Below, piece after piece: positions 1 to 5,085 of a stretch of 5,085 bases of DNA. The notes beneath the pieces are model-generated. The model was not told the origin of the DNA, did not search any database, and was given only the letters and a program-made list of their open reading frames with translations. The translations under genes were made by a program, and so were the position numbers. Position 1 is the stretch's first letter. Every line of letters begins with the position of its first letter. This DNA is from Chloroflexota bacterium (GTDB lineage Bacteria; Chloroflexota; Limnocylindria; Limnocylindrales; CSP1-4), in the NCBI GenBank assembly GCA_013695255.1, contig JACDAV010000147.1, positions 1 through 5,085 of the forward strand, given 5' to 3'.

Positions 1-356
1 CCCGCGTCGTCCGCGGTGCGGAAGCTCGAGCCGCAGCCGCAGCCGGACACGGCGTTCGGGTTGTTGACCGTGAAGCCGGCGCCCATGAGTGTGTCGACGT
101 AGTCGATCTGCGACCCCTGCAGCAGCGAGACGCTGTTGCCGTCCACATAGACCTTCATGCCGTTCGTCTCGAGGATCTTGTCATCCGGCGTGGGCGCGTC
201 CTCGAGCATCATCCCGTAGCGGTAGCCCGAGCAGCCGCCGCTGTAGACGTAGACGCGCAGGCCGACGTCCGGGTTGGTCTCTTCCCTGGTCAGCTCGTGC
301 AGCTTGGTCGCCGCGGCGTCCGTCAGGCTGAGGACCGTCGGCTGGGACTCGATCAT
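1..356 (-). CDS. erpA: A-type iron-sulfur cluster carrier (HesB/IscA/ErpA family), 3' end beyond window
   Basis: A small cytosolic protein of the A-type carrier family, which receives Fe-S clusters from a scaffold and passes them to apo-enzymes. The visible 118 residues start MIESQPTVLSLTDAAATKL. They contain the three family cysteines: Cys42 in YSGGCSGYRYGM, then Cys106 and Cys108 in NAVSGCGCGSSF. The 63-residue spacing before the CxC pair is that of IscA/ErpA proteins. Only a few C-terminal residues should be missing, because the conserved GCGCGSSF block is already near the usual end. The ATG at 356 is supported by a strong purine-rich Shine-Dalgarno (AGGAGGAG, about 365-372) and by the family's usual N-terminus. 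Family assignment is very secure. ErpA rather than IscA or SufA is inferred from the NPNAxSxCGCGSSF style and the absence of visible isc or suf neighbours. Confidence 0.93.
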   Translation of the reverse strand, partial: MIESQPTVLSLTDAAATKLHELTREETNPDVGLRVYVYSGGCSGYRYGMMLEDAPTPDDKILETNGMKVYVDGNSVSLLQGSQIDYVDTLMGAGFTVNNPNAVSGCGCGSSFRTADDA

Positions 357-415
357 CTGAGGCTCTCCTCCTCGGGAGGCGTGGGGGTGCGGAGTCGGTG
401 CCGGCGGCGCGACAT
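353..415 (-). CDS. Possible 20-codon leader ORF overlapping the Fe-S carrier start (ATGA)
   Basis: An ATG at 415-413, placed in the loop of the 398-428 hairpin, opens a 20-codon frame. Its TGA (355-353) overlaps the ATG of the Fe-S carrier in the 4-nt arrangement ATGA. The peptide is arginine-rich at the front (MSRRRHRLR) and has a TPTPPEEE stretch. The only ribosome-binding candidate is a weak GGTGG just before the ATG, itself buried in the stem. The ATGA overlap is typical of translationally coupled genes, but in GC-rich DNA such a short frame can arise by chance. I recognise no homologue. Confidence 0.2.
   Translation of the reverse strand: MSRRRHRLRTPTPPEEESLR
365..372 (-). promoter_or_regulatory. 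Strong Shine-Dalgarno of the Fe-S carrier gene
   Basis: The minus strand reads AGGAGGAG here, close upstream of the ATG at 356. It fixes the start codon and contrasts with the thiolase and patatin genes, which show no comparable site. Confidence 0.75.
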
Positions 416-428
416 GGCCACCGGGCAC
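398..428 (-). other. Stable stem-loop in the predicted 5' leader of the Fe-S carrier gene
   Basis: In minus-strand RNA, GUGCCCGGUGGC (417-428) pairs with GCCGCCGGCAC (398-408). The stem has eleven base pairs with one bulged C and one G-U pair, closing an 8-nt loop (409-416). It starts almost exactly at the transcription start implied by the candidate promoter, so it would sit at the 5' end of the leader. No U-tract follows, which argues against an intrinsic terminator for the upstream fragment. It might stabilise the mRNA, mask the small ORF start in its loop, or be incidental GC-rich pairing. Confidence 0.5.
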
Positions 429-434
429 AACCCA

Positions 435-463
435 ATCGTACGCAGGTCAATGGATTCCGGCAA
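435..463 (-). promoter_or_regulatory. Candidate sigma70-type promoter for the Fe-S carrier gene
   Basis: On the minus strand, TTGCCG (458-463; 4 of 6 to TTGACA) is separated by exactly 17 bp from TACGAT (435-440; matches the TAnnAT core). It lies in a locally AT-richer stretch between the hydrolase remnant and the Fe-S carrier. Transcription would begin near 427-428, giving a leader of about 70 nt. This is a motif match only. Confidence 0.4.
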
Positions 464-541
464 GCGACCTCGCAACAGTGCCGGGGACATTGACTTGTTA
501 CATCGACATTCGATCTCGGCGGCCGGCGTTTGCCGTGGCGG

Positions 542-1183
542 TCACGGCGCGAGCTCGATGTCGGGAATCCCGTCGAGGCACGCGACATCGGCTGGTGGGC
601 GTGCCGGTGCATCGATCCAGGCGTTCCGGATGCTCCGCGGGCACTCCACATAGCCCAGGACGTTGTAGGACTGGTTCGGAACCTCGAGCACGTGGACGCC
701 TCCCACCGACGCTGTCGCGGCGGTCACGTCGCGTATCGGCGCGCTGAATGGATCCAGCCAACCGCGCATGATCAGCGTCGGCACACCGCCGGTGATCGGT
801 GCGGCTGGTCCCGGGTCGGCGGTGCCCACCGGCCAGCCGTCGCATGCTTCGGCAACTGGCCCCGGGCTGAACAGCGTCCCCGCGGCCGCCCGCCCTGCGA
901 CCGCCGAATCGATCCGCGCTCGATCCACTTGGGGGGCGATGTCGCGGCAGACGATGGAGTACAGGGCTCCGAAGTTGACGCGCTCGCAGCGCGGGAGGAC
1001 CCCGAAGCAGTCGCCTCCGTCGGTCGCATGAATCCCACGACGCTGCTCTCCGACGTCCCTCGTCCCGCGGCAAGGACGCGGCTGTGCGCACGACAAGCAC
1101 GTGTGCCTCGAATAGTCGTCCGCGCTGCAAGCGCGGTCCGAGTCGTACAGCCGCGTCCCGGTCCGAAGGTCTACATGCGGCAC
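542..1183 (-). pseudogene. C-terminal remnant of a TAP-like (S33-type) alpha/beta hydrolase
   Basis: The open frame matches the C-terminal third of secreted TAP-like hydrolases related to tripeptidyl aminopeptidases. Numbered from the GTG at 1183, it has NFGALYSIVCRDIAP (70-84), the acid-residue strand GVPTLIMRGWLDPFSAP (133-149, Asp144), VPNQSYNVLGYVECPRSIRNAWID (168-191) and a terminal ADVACLDGIP with a cysteine expected to pair with Cys181. The N-terminal half, with the GxSxG nucleophile and oxyanion region, is absent. The frame is closed by a TGA at 1309-1307, no ATG or GTG precedes 1183, and only 185 bp separate it from the patatin gene. Tyr173 sits where I would place the catalytic His (CAC to TAC is one transition). 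Recognisable homology starts near position 1030; residues before about 55 look unrelated. Most likely a decayed, 5'-truncated gene; a short expressed domain is less likely. The TGA at 544-542 ends it at the usual family C-terminus. Confidence 0.7.
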
Positions 1184-1312
1184 AGCGGAAACGGCGGGAC
1201 GCGCCGCCGATCGCGGTCCTGGTCCACGGCCATACGATCCCGGACAGCCGGCGCTGCCAGCCCGATCCGGGAGACCGAGACGGTTTGCGCGGACCTGAAC
1301 GGCGCGTCAGAT

Positions 1313-1330
1313 GGGCGCCGGGACGCGCCC
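1313..1330 (-). terminator. Weak hairpin downstream of the patatin gene
   Basis: Perfect 6-bp arms GGGCGC/GCGCCC with a 6-nt loop lie 38 nt after the patatin stop. There is no U-tract, so this is at best a pausing or 3'-end-stabilising structure. In DNA this GC-rich, such a hairpin can be fortuitous. Confidence 0.2.
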
Positions 1331-1368
1331 CCGCATCATCGACCGGCCCGGCAAACCGCCGCCAGCTG

Positions 1369-2364
1369 CTAGCTCGCCGACTCCGCGAGGCGAGGCGAGG
1401 CTGGCCGCGGCACCGTTCGGCCCACGGTCTCGGCGGCCCGGAGCCCGTCCTCCCGCCCGGCAGCCGCCGAGCGGGCCCGGCGGGCGGGATCGAGCAGTCC
1501 GATGTTCCGACCGATCGCCAACGTCGCCTCGGGGCCGGGCGTGACGGTCGTCACCCGACTGCCCTGCGCCCGCAGCCGCTCGGTCTCACCGTGCAGCAGC
1601 CCGAGATCGATCGGCGCGATGACCAGGACGTCGTCGTGCTCGCGCGCGACGTCGGCGTGGGTCTGGGACGCCATGCCACCGTCCATGTAGCGACGTCCGC
1701 CCAGTGTGACGGCCGGCATCAGACCCGGCACGGAACAGCTGGCCGCGATGCCGTCGACGAACGGCACGCCGGAGCGGGCGTCGATCGCCACCGTTGCCCC
1801 GGTCAGCACGTCGATCGCCGTCACGACCAGCGCCTCGGGCCACTCGGTCACCGGGTCGAGGGTGGCGCGGATCACCTCGCGGAACGTGGTCTCGGACGCC
1901 GTCCGGGCCGCCAGGCCGAAGGTCCCGATCCGGGCCAGCGCCGGATCGGGCGGGGCGATCGTCCGGAGGCCGCGGAGCGGCGGCGCGTTGGGGCGTCGGA
2001 TCCGGCCGCGACCGGCATGCCGTCGGACGAGCGTCTCGATCGCGAAGGCGGCGACCCACAGCCGCGGCGTCCAGCCCAGCCCCCGCCGGCGACCGAGGCG
2101 CAGCAGGTTGGCCGCCACTCGCCCGCCCAGGGTCTGGATCGGGAGGTCGTCGTCCATGGTCGAGGCCCGCGCCTGGGCCGCGAACAGCCCGTCGAGGTCC
2201 GGGTGGCCGAGGACCTTCGCGCCGACGATCGACCCGGCCGACGTCCCGACCACGAGCTCCCAGCCGTGGACGTCGATGCCAGCGTCGCGAAGCCCGGTCA
2301 GCACGCCGATCTCCCAGGCGATCCCCGTCACGCCACCCCCGCCGAGCACGAGCGCTCGGGTCAT
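1369..2364 (-). CDS. Patatin-like phospholipase / acyl hydrolase (RssA-like)
   Basis: A 331-residue patatin-family serine hydrolase that should cleave acyl ester bonds of phospholipids or neutral lipids with a Ser-Asp dyad. The hallmarks are in order: glycine-rich oxyanion loop GGGGVTG (8-14), nucleophile elbow GTSAG (40-44, Ser42), the conserved AASCSVPGLMPAV segment (207-219) and the DGG motif (Asp228). Both catalytic residues are present, so the enzyme looks intact. The N-terminus begins directly with the first beta strand (MTRALVLGGGG), which supports the ATG at 2364. There is no signal peptide or membrane segment, so a cytoplasmic enzyme is expected. The gene starts 25 bp after the thiolase stop, suggesting one transcript. 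That spacer is filled by a GC palindrome and shows no clear ribosome-binding site. The natural substrate cannot be read from the sequence; a link to fatty-acid supply for the neighbouring thiolase is inference. The arginine- and alanine-rich C-terminal tail (about 295-331) is probably disordered. Confidence 0.93.
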   Translation of the reverse strand: MTRALVLGGGGVTGIAWEIGVLTGLRDAGIDVHGWELVVGTSAGSIVGAKVLGHPDLDGLFAAQARASTMDDDLPIQTLGGRVAANLLRLGRRRGLGWTPRLWVAAFAIETLVRRHAGRGRIRRPNAPPLRGLRTIAPPDPALARIGTFGLAARTASETTFREVIRATLDPVTEWPEALVVTAIDVLTGATVAIDARSGVPFVDGIAASCSVPGLMPAVTLGGRRYMDGGMASQTHADVAREHDDVLVIAPIDLGLLHGETERLRAQGSRVTTVTPGPEATLAIGRNIGLLDPARRARSAAAGREDGLRAAETVGRTVPRPASPRLAESAS

Positions 2365-2370
2365 CGGCGG

Positions 2371-2382
2371 CCGGCCGGCCGG
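2371..2382. repeat. GC palindrome in the thiolase-patatin spacer
   Basis: CCGGCCGGCCGG is a perfect 12-bp palindrome inside the 25-bp spacer between the thiolase stop and the patatin ATG, where a Shine-Dalgarno would normally lie. It can fold into a short hairpin or simply reflect base composition. Confidence 0.5.
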
Positions 2383-2389
2383 AGCCGCC

Positions 2390-3619
2390 TCACGGGTCGA
2401 TCCGCTCGACGACCGTGGCGATCCCCTGCCCCACGCCGATGCACATGGTGGCCAGACCGTACCGGCCGCCCGTTCGCCTGAGCTGGTGGACGAGCATCGT
2501 GATCAGCCGCCCGCCGCTGCTCCCGAGCGGGTGCCCCAGCGCGATCGCGCCGCCGTCGATGTTGACCTTCTCGGGATCCAGCCCGAGCTCCCGGATGCAC
2601 ACGACCGACTGGCTGGCGAAGGCCTCGTTCAGCTCGACGAGGTCGAGGTCCTCGACGGCCAGGCCTGCCCGGGCGAGCGCCTTTCGGGATGCCGGAATGG
2701 GCCCGATCCCCATGACCGCCGGGTCGACGCCGGCCACCGCCGTGGACACGACGCGGGCCATCGGCCGCAGCCCGAGGTCGCGGGCCCTGGAGGCCTCGAC
2801 CAGGAGCACCGCCGAGGCGCCGTCGTTGATCCCGCTGGCGTTGCCCGCGGTGACGGTCCCGCCGTCCCGGAACGCCGGCTTGAGCCGCCCGAGCGCCTCA
2901 AGGGACGTGTCGGCTCTTGGCTGCTCGTCGCGGTCGACGAGGATCGGCTCGCCCTTGCGTTGGGCGACCTCGATGGGCACGATCTGGTCGGCGAAGCGGC
3001 CCTCCTCGATCGCCGCCGCGGCCAGCTGCTGCGAGCGCAGGGCGAACGCGTCCTGCAGGTCGCGGCCGACCTCCCAGCGCTCGGCCACGTTCTCGGCCGT
3101 CTCCCCCATCGAGTACGGGTGGTGCCGCTCGCCGAGCCTGGGATTGACGAACCGCCAGCCCAGCGTGGTATCGAGCATCTCCCGGCTGCCGCGGTCGTAT
3201 GCGGTCTCGGGCTTCAGCATCACGTATGGCGCCCGGGTCATCGATTCGACGCCGCCGCCCACGAACACATCGCCGTCGCCGACGGCGATGGCGTGGGCCG
3301 CCGAGTTGATCGCCTGCAGCCCGCTGCCGCACAGCCGGTTGACGGTGAGGCCGCCGATCTCCACCGGCAAGCCGGCGAGCAGGACGGCCATCCGGGCCAC
3401 GTCGCGGTTGTCCTCGCCGGCCTGGTTCGCGCAGCCGAGGATCACGTCCTCGATGAGCGCCGGGTCGATCCCGGACCGGTCGACGAGCGCTCGGAGGACG
3501 GCGGCTGCGAGATCGTCCGGCCGGACCGTTGCGAGCGCGCCACCGTAGCGGCCGACCGGGCTGCGGACAGCCTCCACGATCCAGGCGTCGCGGAGCGGTC
3601 GATGGAGGTCGCGGGTCAC
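2390..3619 (-). CDS. Thiolase (acetyl-CoA C-acyltransferase; 3-oxoadipyl-CoA thiolase-like, PcaF/PaaJ type)
   Basis: A degradative thiolase of 409 residues, the usual family length, which cleaves a 3-ketoacyl-CoA with CoA to acetyl-CoA and a shortened acyl-CoA. The nucleophilic Cys97 lies in NRLCGSGLQAINSA. The catalytic His363 is in GGAIALGHPLGSSG and the second Cys393 in TMCIGVGQG. NEAFA (331-335) and GNASGINDGA (259-268) are also present. The block GCANQAGEDNRDVARMA (62-78), GGVESMTRAP and TTLGWRFVNP are particularly like beta-ketoadipyl-CoA thiolases, so aromatic catabolism is possible; general beta-oxidation cannot be excluded. I choose the GTG at 3619 because VTRDLHRPLRDAWIVEAVRSPVGRYGG begins close to the family's N-terminus and no in-frame ATG lies nearby. 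The open frame continues upstream to 3970, but that 117-residue extension is proline/arginine-rich and not thiolase-like. No Shine-Dalgarno precedes the GTG; a TACCAT box 7 nt upstream suggests a leaderless mRNA. The patatin gene follows after 25 bp. Confidence 0.94.
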   Translation of the reverse strand: MTRDLHRPLRDAWIVEAVRSPVGRYGGALATVRPDDLAAAVLRALVDRSGIDPALIEDVILGCANQAGEDNRDVARMAVLLAGLPVEIGGLTVNRLCGSGLQAINSAAHAIAVGDGDVFVGGGVESMTRAPYVMLKPETAYDRGSREMLDTTLGWRFVNPRLGERHHPYSMGETAENVAERWEVGRDLQDAFALRSQQLAAAAIEEGRFADQIVPIEVAQRKGEPILVDRDEQPRADTSLEALGRLKPAFRDGGTVTAGNASGINDGASAVLLVEASRARDLGLRPMARVVSTAVAGVDPAVMGIGPIPASRKALARAGLAVEDLDLVELNEAFASQSVVCIRELGLDPEKVNIDGGAIALGHPLGSSGGRLITMLVHQLRRTGGRYGLATMCIGVGQGIATVVERIDP

Positions 3620-3626
3620 GCGGCCG

Positions 3627-3632
3627 ATGGTA
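3627..3632 (-). promoter_or_regulatory. Candidate -10 box for a leaderless thiolase transcript
   Basis: TACCAT (a TAnnAT match) lies on the minus strand with 7 nt between it and the proposed GTG. This would place the transcription start at or next to the start codon. No -35 match is visible at the right distance (the minus strand reads CGGGAC at 3650-3655). The absence of a ribosome-binding site fits leaderless translation, which is common in high-GC Gram-positive-type lineages. Confidence 0.35.
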
Positions 3633-3753
3633 GCGCGAGTGGCGGCCGGGTCCCGGGCACCGCGATCCGGACTGGAACTGGTGGTGGGGTCCGGCCGCGG
3701 GGCGCGGGGGGCGGCGCGGAGCGGGGGAGGCGCGGGGTGCTTGCTTGGGACCG

Positions 3754-3770
3754 TAGTTCCACGAGAACTA
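3754..3770. promoter_or_regulatory. 17-bp palindrome, possible repressor operator upstream of the thiolase
   Basis: TAGTTC-CACGA-GAACTA is a perfect inverted repeat with 6-bp arms and a 5-bp spacer, in an AT-richer patch of an otherwise G/C-dominated spacer. It lies about 135 bp upstream of the proposed thiolase start. The size and symmetry suit a dimeric regulator such as a TetR- or GntR-family repressor, both common controllers of acyl-CoA catabolism. I do not recognise the motif as a known operator, and no regulator gene is in the window. Confidence 0.35.
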
Positions 3771-3959
3771 TTCGTGCGAGTTCCGGGCACCGAAGGCGCC
3801 AACCTGTCCGCCGCACGCCCGTCGCGATGCGACCCGGACGCATGAATCGGTGGTGATGTCCTCTCGCTCGCCCGATGAGGCCGCCGATGCCCTGCACATA
3901 ACCCTGCGACGACTACGGCCCGGTTGAAGGCGCGAGCGCGAGCACAGGGGACCGCCAGT

Positions 3960-3995
3960 GGGCCCGCCAAGCCGTGCCGAGCCCTGAGCGGGCCC
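3960..3995 (-). terminator. Hairpin downstream of the dehydrogenase gene, possible terminator
   Basis: Perfect 8-bp GC-only arms, GCGGGCCC (3988-3995) and GGGCCCGC (3960-3967), flank a 20-nt loop. It begins 22 nt after the dehydrogenase stop on the minus strand. Position fits a 3'-end structure, but there is no U-tract, so canonical intrinsic termination is not supported. Confidence 0.3.
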
Positions 3996-4017
3996 GGGTC
4001 CGATCAGGTCGCCGCGG

Positions 4018-5085
4018 TCAAGCCCGCTCGCCGCTGAGCGCGGGAGCGGCCGGCCGGTCCAGCGCCTGGAGACGCGCCAGGACGACCCCCGGTCCACCCA
4101 GTCGCTCCGTCCGCTCGAACGGTCCGATCGGGTGCGCAGCCCCCAGACGCAGCGCCAGGTCGATGTCGGGGGCGGTCGCGACGCGCTCGCCGAGCGCATG
4201 CCACGCCTCGTTCACGACCGATAGCAGGATCCGGTCGCGGATCGCCTCGGCCGCGAGGGTCCCCGCGGCGACGGTCCCGCCGGCGTCGCTCGCGCCCGCG
4301 GCGCGCTCGCCGGGGCCGCCGAACTCGGGTGAGACGCCGGCCGGGCGGCCCCCCAGGTACCGGTAGAAGCCGTGCCCCGTCTTCCGCCCGAGCCGCCCCT
4401 CGGCCACGAGCCGCTCCTGGATCGGGGAGGGCCCCAGCCGATCGGGCCGCCCCAGGCCTTTCCAGATGCCCCGGGCGGCCGCGAGGTTGACGTCGATACC
4501 GGCGAGGTCCATCAGCGCGAACGGGCCCATCGGAAACCCGTCCTCGCGCAGGGCCGCGTCGATCGCCTCGACCGACGCCTCGCCCGCCTCCAGAATTCGC
4601 AGCGCCTCGATCGTGAACGGCCGGTTGACCCGGTTGACGATGAACCCCGGGGCGTCCGCCGAGCGGACGGGGGTGCGATCCCAGCTCGCCACGAGCGACG
4701 CCCCCCGGTCCGCGACCCCGGGATCCGTTCGCCTCGCCGCGACGACCTCGACCAGCCGCATCACGGGCGCCGGGTTGAAGAAGTGAAGGCCGATCACCCG
4801 CTCGGGTCGATCGACGACCTCGGCGATCGCGGCGACCGACAGCGCGCTCGTGTTCGTGGCGAGGATGGTCGCGGGCGCCGCGGCCGCGTCGAGCGCCCGG
4901 AAGATCTCGCGCTTGAGCCCGAGGTCCTCGAGTGCCGCTTCGACCACCACGTCCGCCTCGCCGGCGAGCAGGCCGAGCGTCTCGGCGTGCCGGAGCCCCG
5001 CGAGCCGGCCGTCGACCCAGGCGTCGATCGTGTCCGCGTCGAGGTCGAGCTTCGCCGCGCGCCGCGACAGCCCTTCGCGGATCCG
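4018..5085 (-). CDS. 3-hydroxyacyl-CoA dehydrogenase, two-domain type, N-terminus beyond window
   Basis: Oxidises (3S)-3-hydroxyacyl-CoA to 3-ketoacyl-CoA with NAD+, the step just before thiolysis. The frame is open to the window edge and gives 355 residues, so the true start lies to the right and the GxGxxG dinucleotide-binding loop (about 45-55 residues) is not visible. Visible landmarks, numbered from the edge, are DVVVEAALEDLGLKREIF (45-62), NTSALS (78-83, Ser80) and the catalytic GLHFFNPAPVMRLVEVV (99-115, His101 and Glu113). After these come DAPGFIVNRVNRPF (Asn151), the signature GFPMGPFALMDLAGIDV (about 183-199) and GRKTGHGFYRY. A linker rich in Gly/Ala precedes a second, shorter C-terminal 3HCDH domain with RLGAAHPIGPFE (about 313-324). 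This double-domain layout occurs in PaaH/PaaC-like and PHB-type enzymes. There is no enoyl-CoA hydratase fusion in the visible part. Together with the downstream thiolase it makes up the last two steps of a beta-oxidation-like spiral. Confidence 0.93.
   Translation of the reverse strand, partial: RIREGLSRRAAKLDLDADTIDAWVDGRLAGLRHAETLGLLAGEADVVVEAALEDLGLKREIFRALDAAAAPATILATNTSALSVAAIAEVVDRPERVIGLHFFNPAPVMRLVEVVAARRTDPGVADRGASLVASWDRTPVRSADAPGFIVNRVNRPFTIEALRILEAGEASVEAIDAALREDGFPMGPFALMDLAGIDVNLAAARGIWKGLGRPDRLGPSPIQERLVAEGRLGRKTGHGFYRYLGGRPAGVSPEFGGPGERAAGASDAGGTVAAGTLAAEAIRDRILLSVVNEAWHALGERVATAPDIDLALRLGAAHPIGPFERTERLGGPGVVLARLQALDRPAAPALSGERA

Larger units (their letters stand above)
3620..4017. 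other. 398-bp non-coding interval between dehydrogenase and thiolase
   Basis: I find no protein with recognisable features here on either strand. The open frames crossing it are low-complexity Arg/Pro/Ala translations. What it does hold is a hairpin just after the dehydrogenase stop (3960-3995), a 17-bp palindrome (3754-3770), a cluster of G-runs on the plus strand (3686-3737) and the candidate -10 box next to the thiolase start. Its length and content suggest that the thiolase-patatin pair has its own promoter rather than depending on read-through. I found no tRNA or recognised riboswitch. Confidence 0.6.

Noticed and set aside
502..514. Short inverted repeat ATCGA-CAT-TCGAT in the AT-richer patch upstream of the Fe-S carrier promoter
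   Set aside because: The arms are only 5 bp, it does not match the IscR-type pattern I know, and it lies upstream of the candidate -35. Too weak to call as an operator.
489..520. Plus-strand TTGACT box as a rightward promoter
   Set aside because: The hexamer at 17-bp spacing is ATCTCG, a poor -10, and no plus-strand gene follows.
530..1372. Plus-strand 280-codon frame opposite the hydrolase remnant
   Set aside because: No recognisable domain, and the composition is typical of an antisense shadow. The minus-strand frame carries specific hydrolase motifs instead.
1084..2481. Plus-strand frame containing AVLVHGH (around 1216), reminiscent of an alpha/beta-hydrolase HG motif
   Set aside because: The following sequence is arginine-rich and lacks any nucleophile elbow or hydrolase order, and most of the frame is antisense to the patatin gene. 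The short match is coincidental.
1706..3856. Very long plus-strand open frames (716 and 584 codons) across the patatin and thiolase genes
   Set aside because: They are antisense to two genes with intact catalytic motifs, and their translations are Arg/Pro/Ala/Ser-rich without domain features. Long antisense frames are expected from GC-rich codon bias.
3620..3970. 117-residue N-terminal extension of the thiolase frame
   Set aside because: It is low-complexity and proline/arginine-rich, with nothing resembling thiolase. The family's N-terminus begins near the GTG at 3619, where a -10-like box is also found.
1..5085. A novel defence, mobile or secretion system
   Set aside because: I looked for transposase motifs, terminal repeats, CRISPR-like repeats, nuclease or toxin signatures and tRNA-like segments and saw none. 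The patatin sits beside acyl-CoA metabolism genes, not beside a CD-NTase as in CBASS.

Overview
The window is high-GC DNA (about 70% by eye) in which every convincing gene lies on the minus strand. It reads like a chromosomal segment of a high-GC, non-proteobacterial soil or environmental bacterium. The style of the alpha/beta-hydrolase remnant and the mixture of Shine-Dalgarno and apparently leaderless starts would fit Chloroflexota (Limnocylindria-like) or Actinomycetota. That assignment is an impression, not a result.

In transcription order (right to left), the window opens inside a 3-hydroxyacyl-CoA dehydrogenase that enters from the right edge (4018-5085). A gap of about 400 bp follows, holding a hairpin, a 17-bp palindrome, a G-rich tract and a possible leaderless promoter. 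Next come a complete PcaF/PaaJ-like thiolase (2390-3619) and, 25 bp later, a complete patatin-like phospholipase (1369-2364). Further downstream is an orphan C-terminal piece of a TAP-like alpha/beta hydrolase (542-1183), probably a pseudogene. Last is a HesB/IscA/ErpA-type iron-sulfur carrier running off the left edge (1-356), with its own candidate promoter, a structured leader and a possible 20-codon leader ORF.

Functionally, the dehydrogenase and thiolase catalyse the last two steps of a beta-oxidation-type spiral: 3-hydroxyacyl-CoA to 3-ketoacyl-CoA, then thiolytic cleavage to acetyl-CoA. The thiolase resembles 3-oxoadipyl-CoA thiolases, so the lower part of aromatic (phenylacetate or beta-ketoadipate) degradation is a credible alternative to fatty-acid oxidation. 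The patatin could release fatty acids from lipids to feed such a route, and its position behind the thiolase suggests co-transcription. The Fe-S carrier looks like an independent housekeeping unit. I see no tRNA, rRNA, CRISPR array, insertion sequence or obvious defence system. The points worth a second look are the broken hydrolase, the erpA leader and the control elements upstream of the thiolase.
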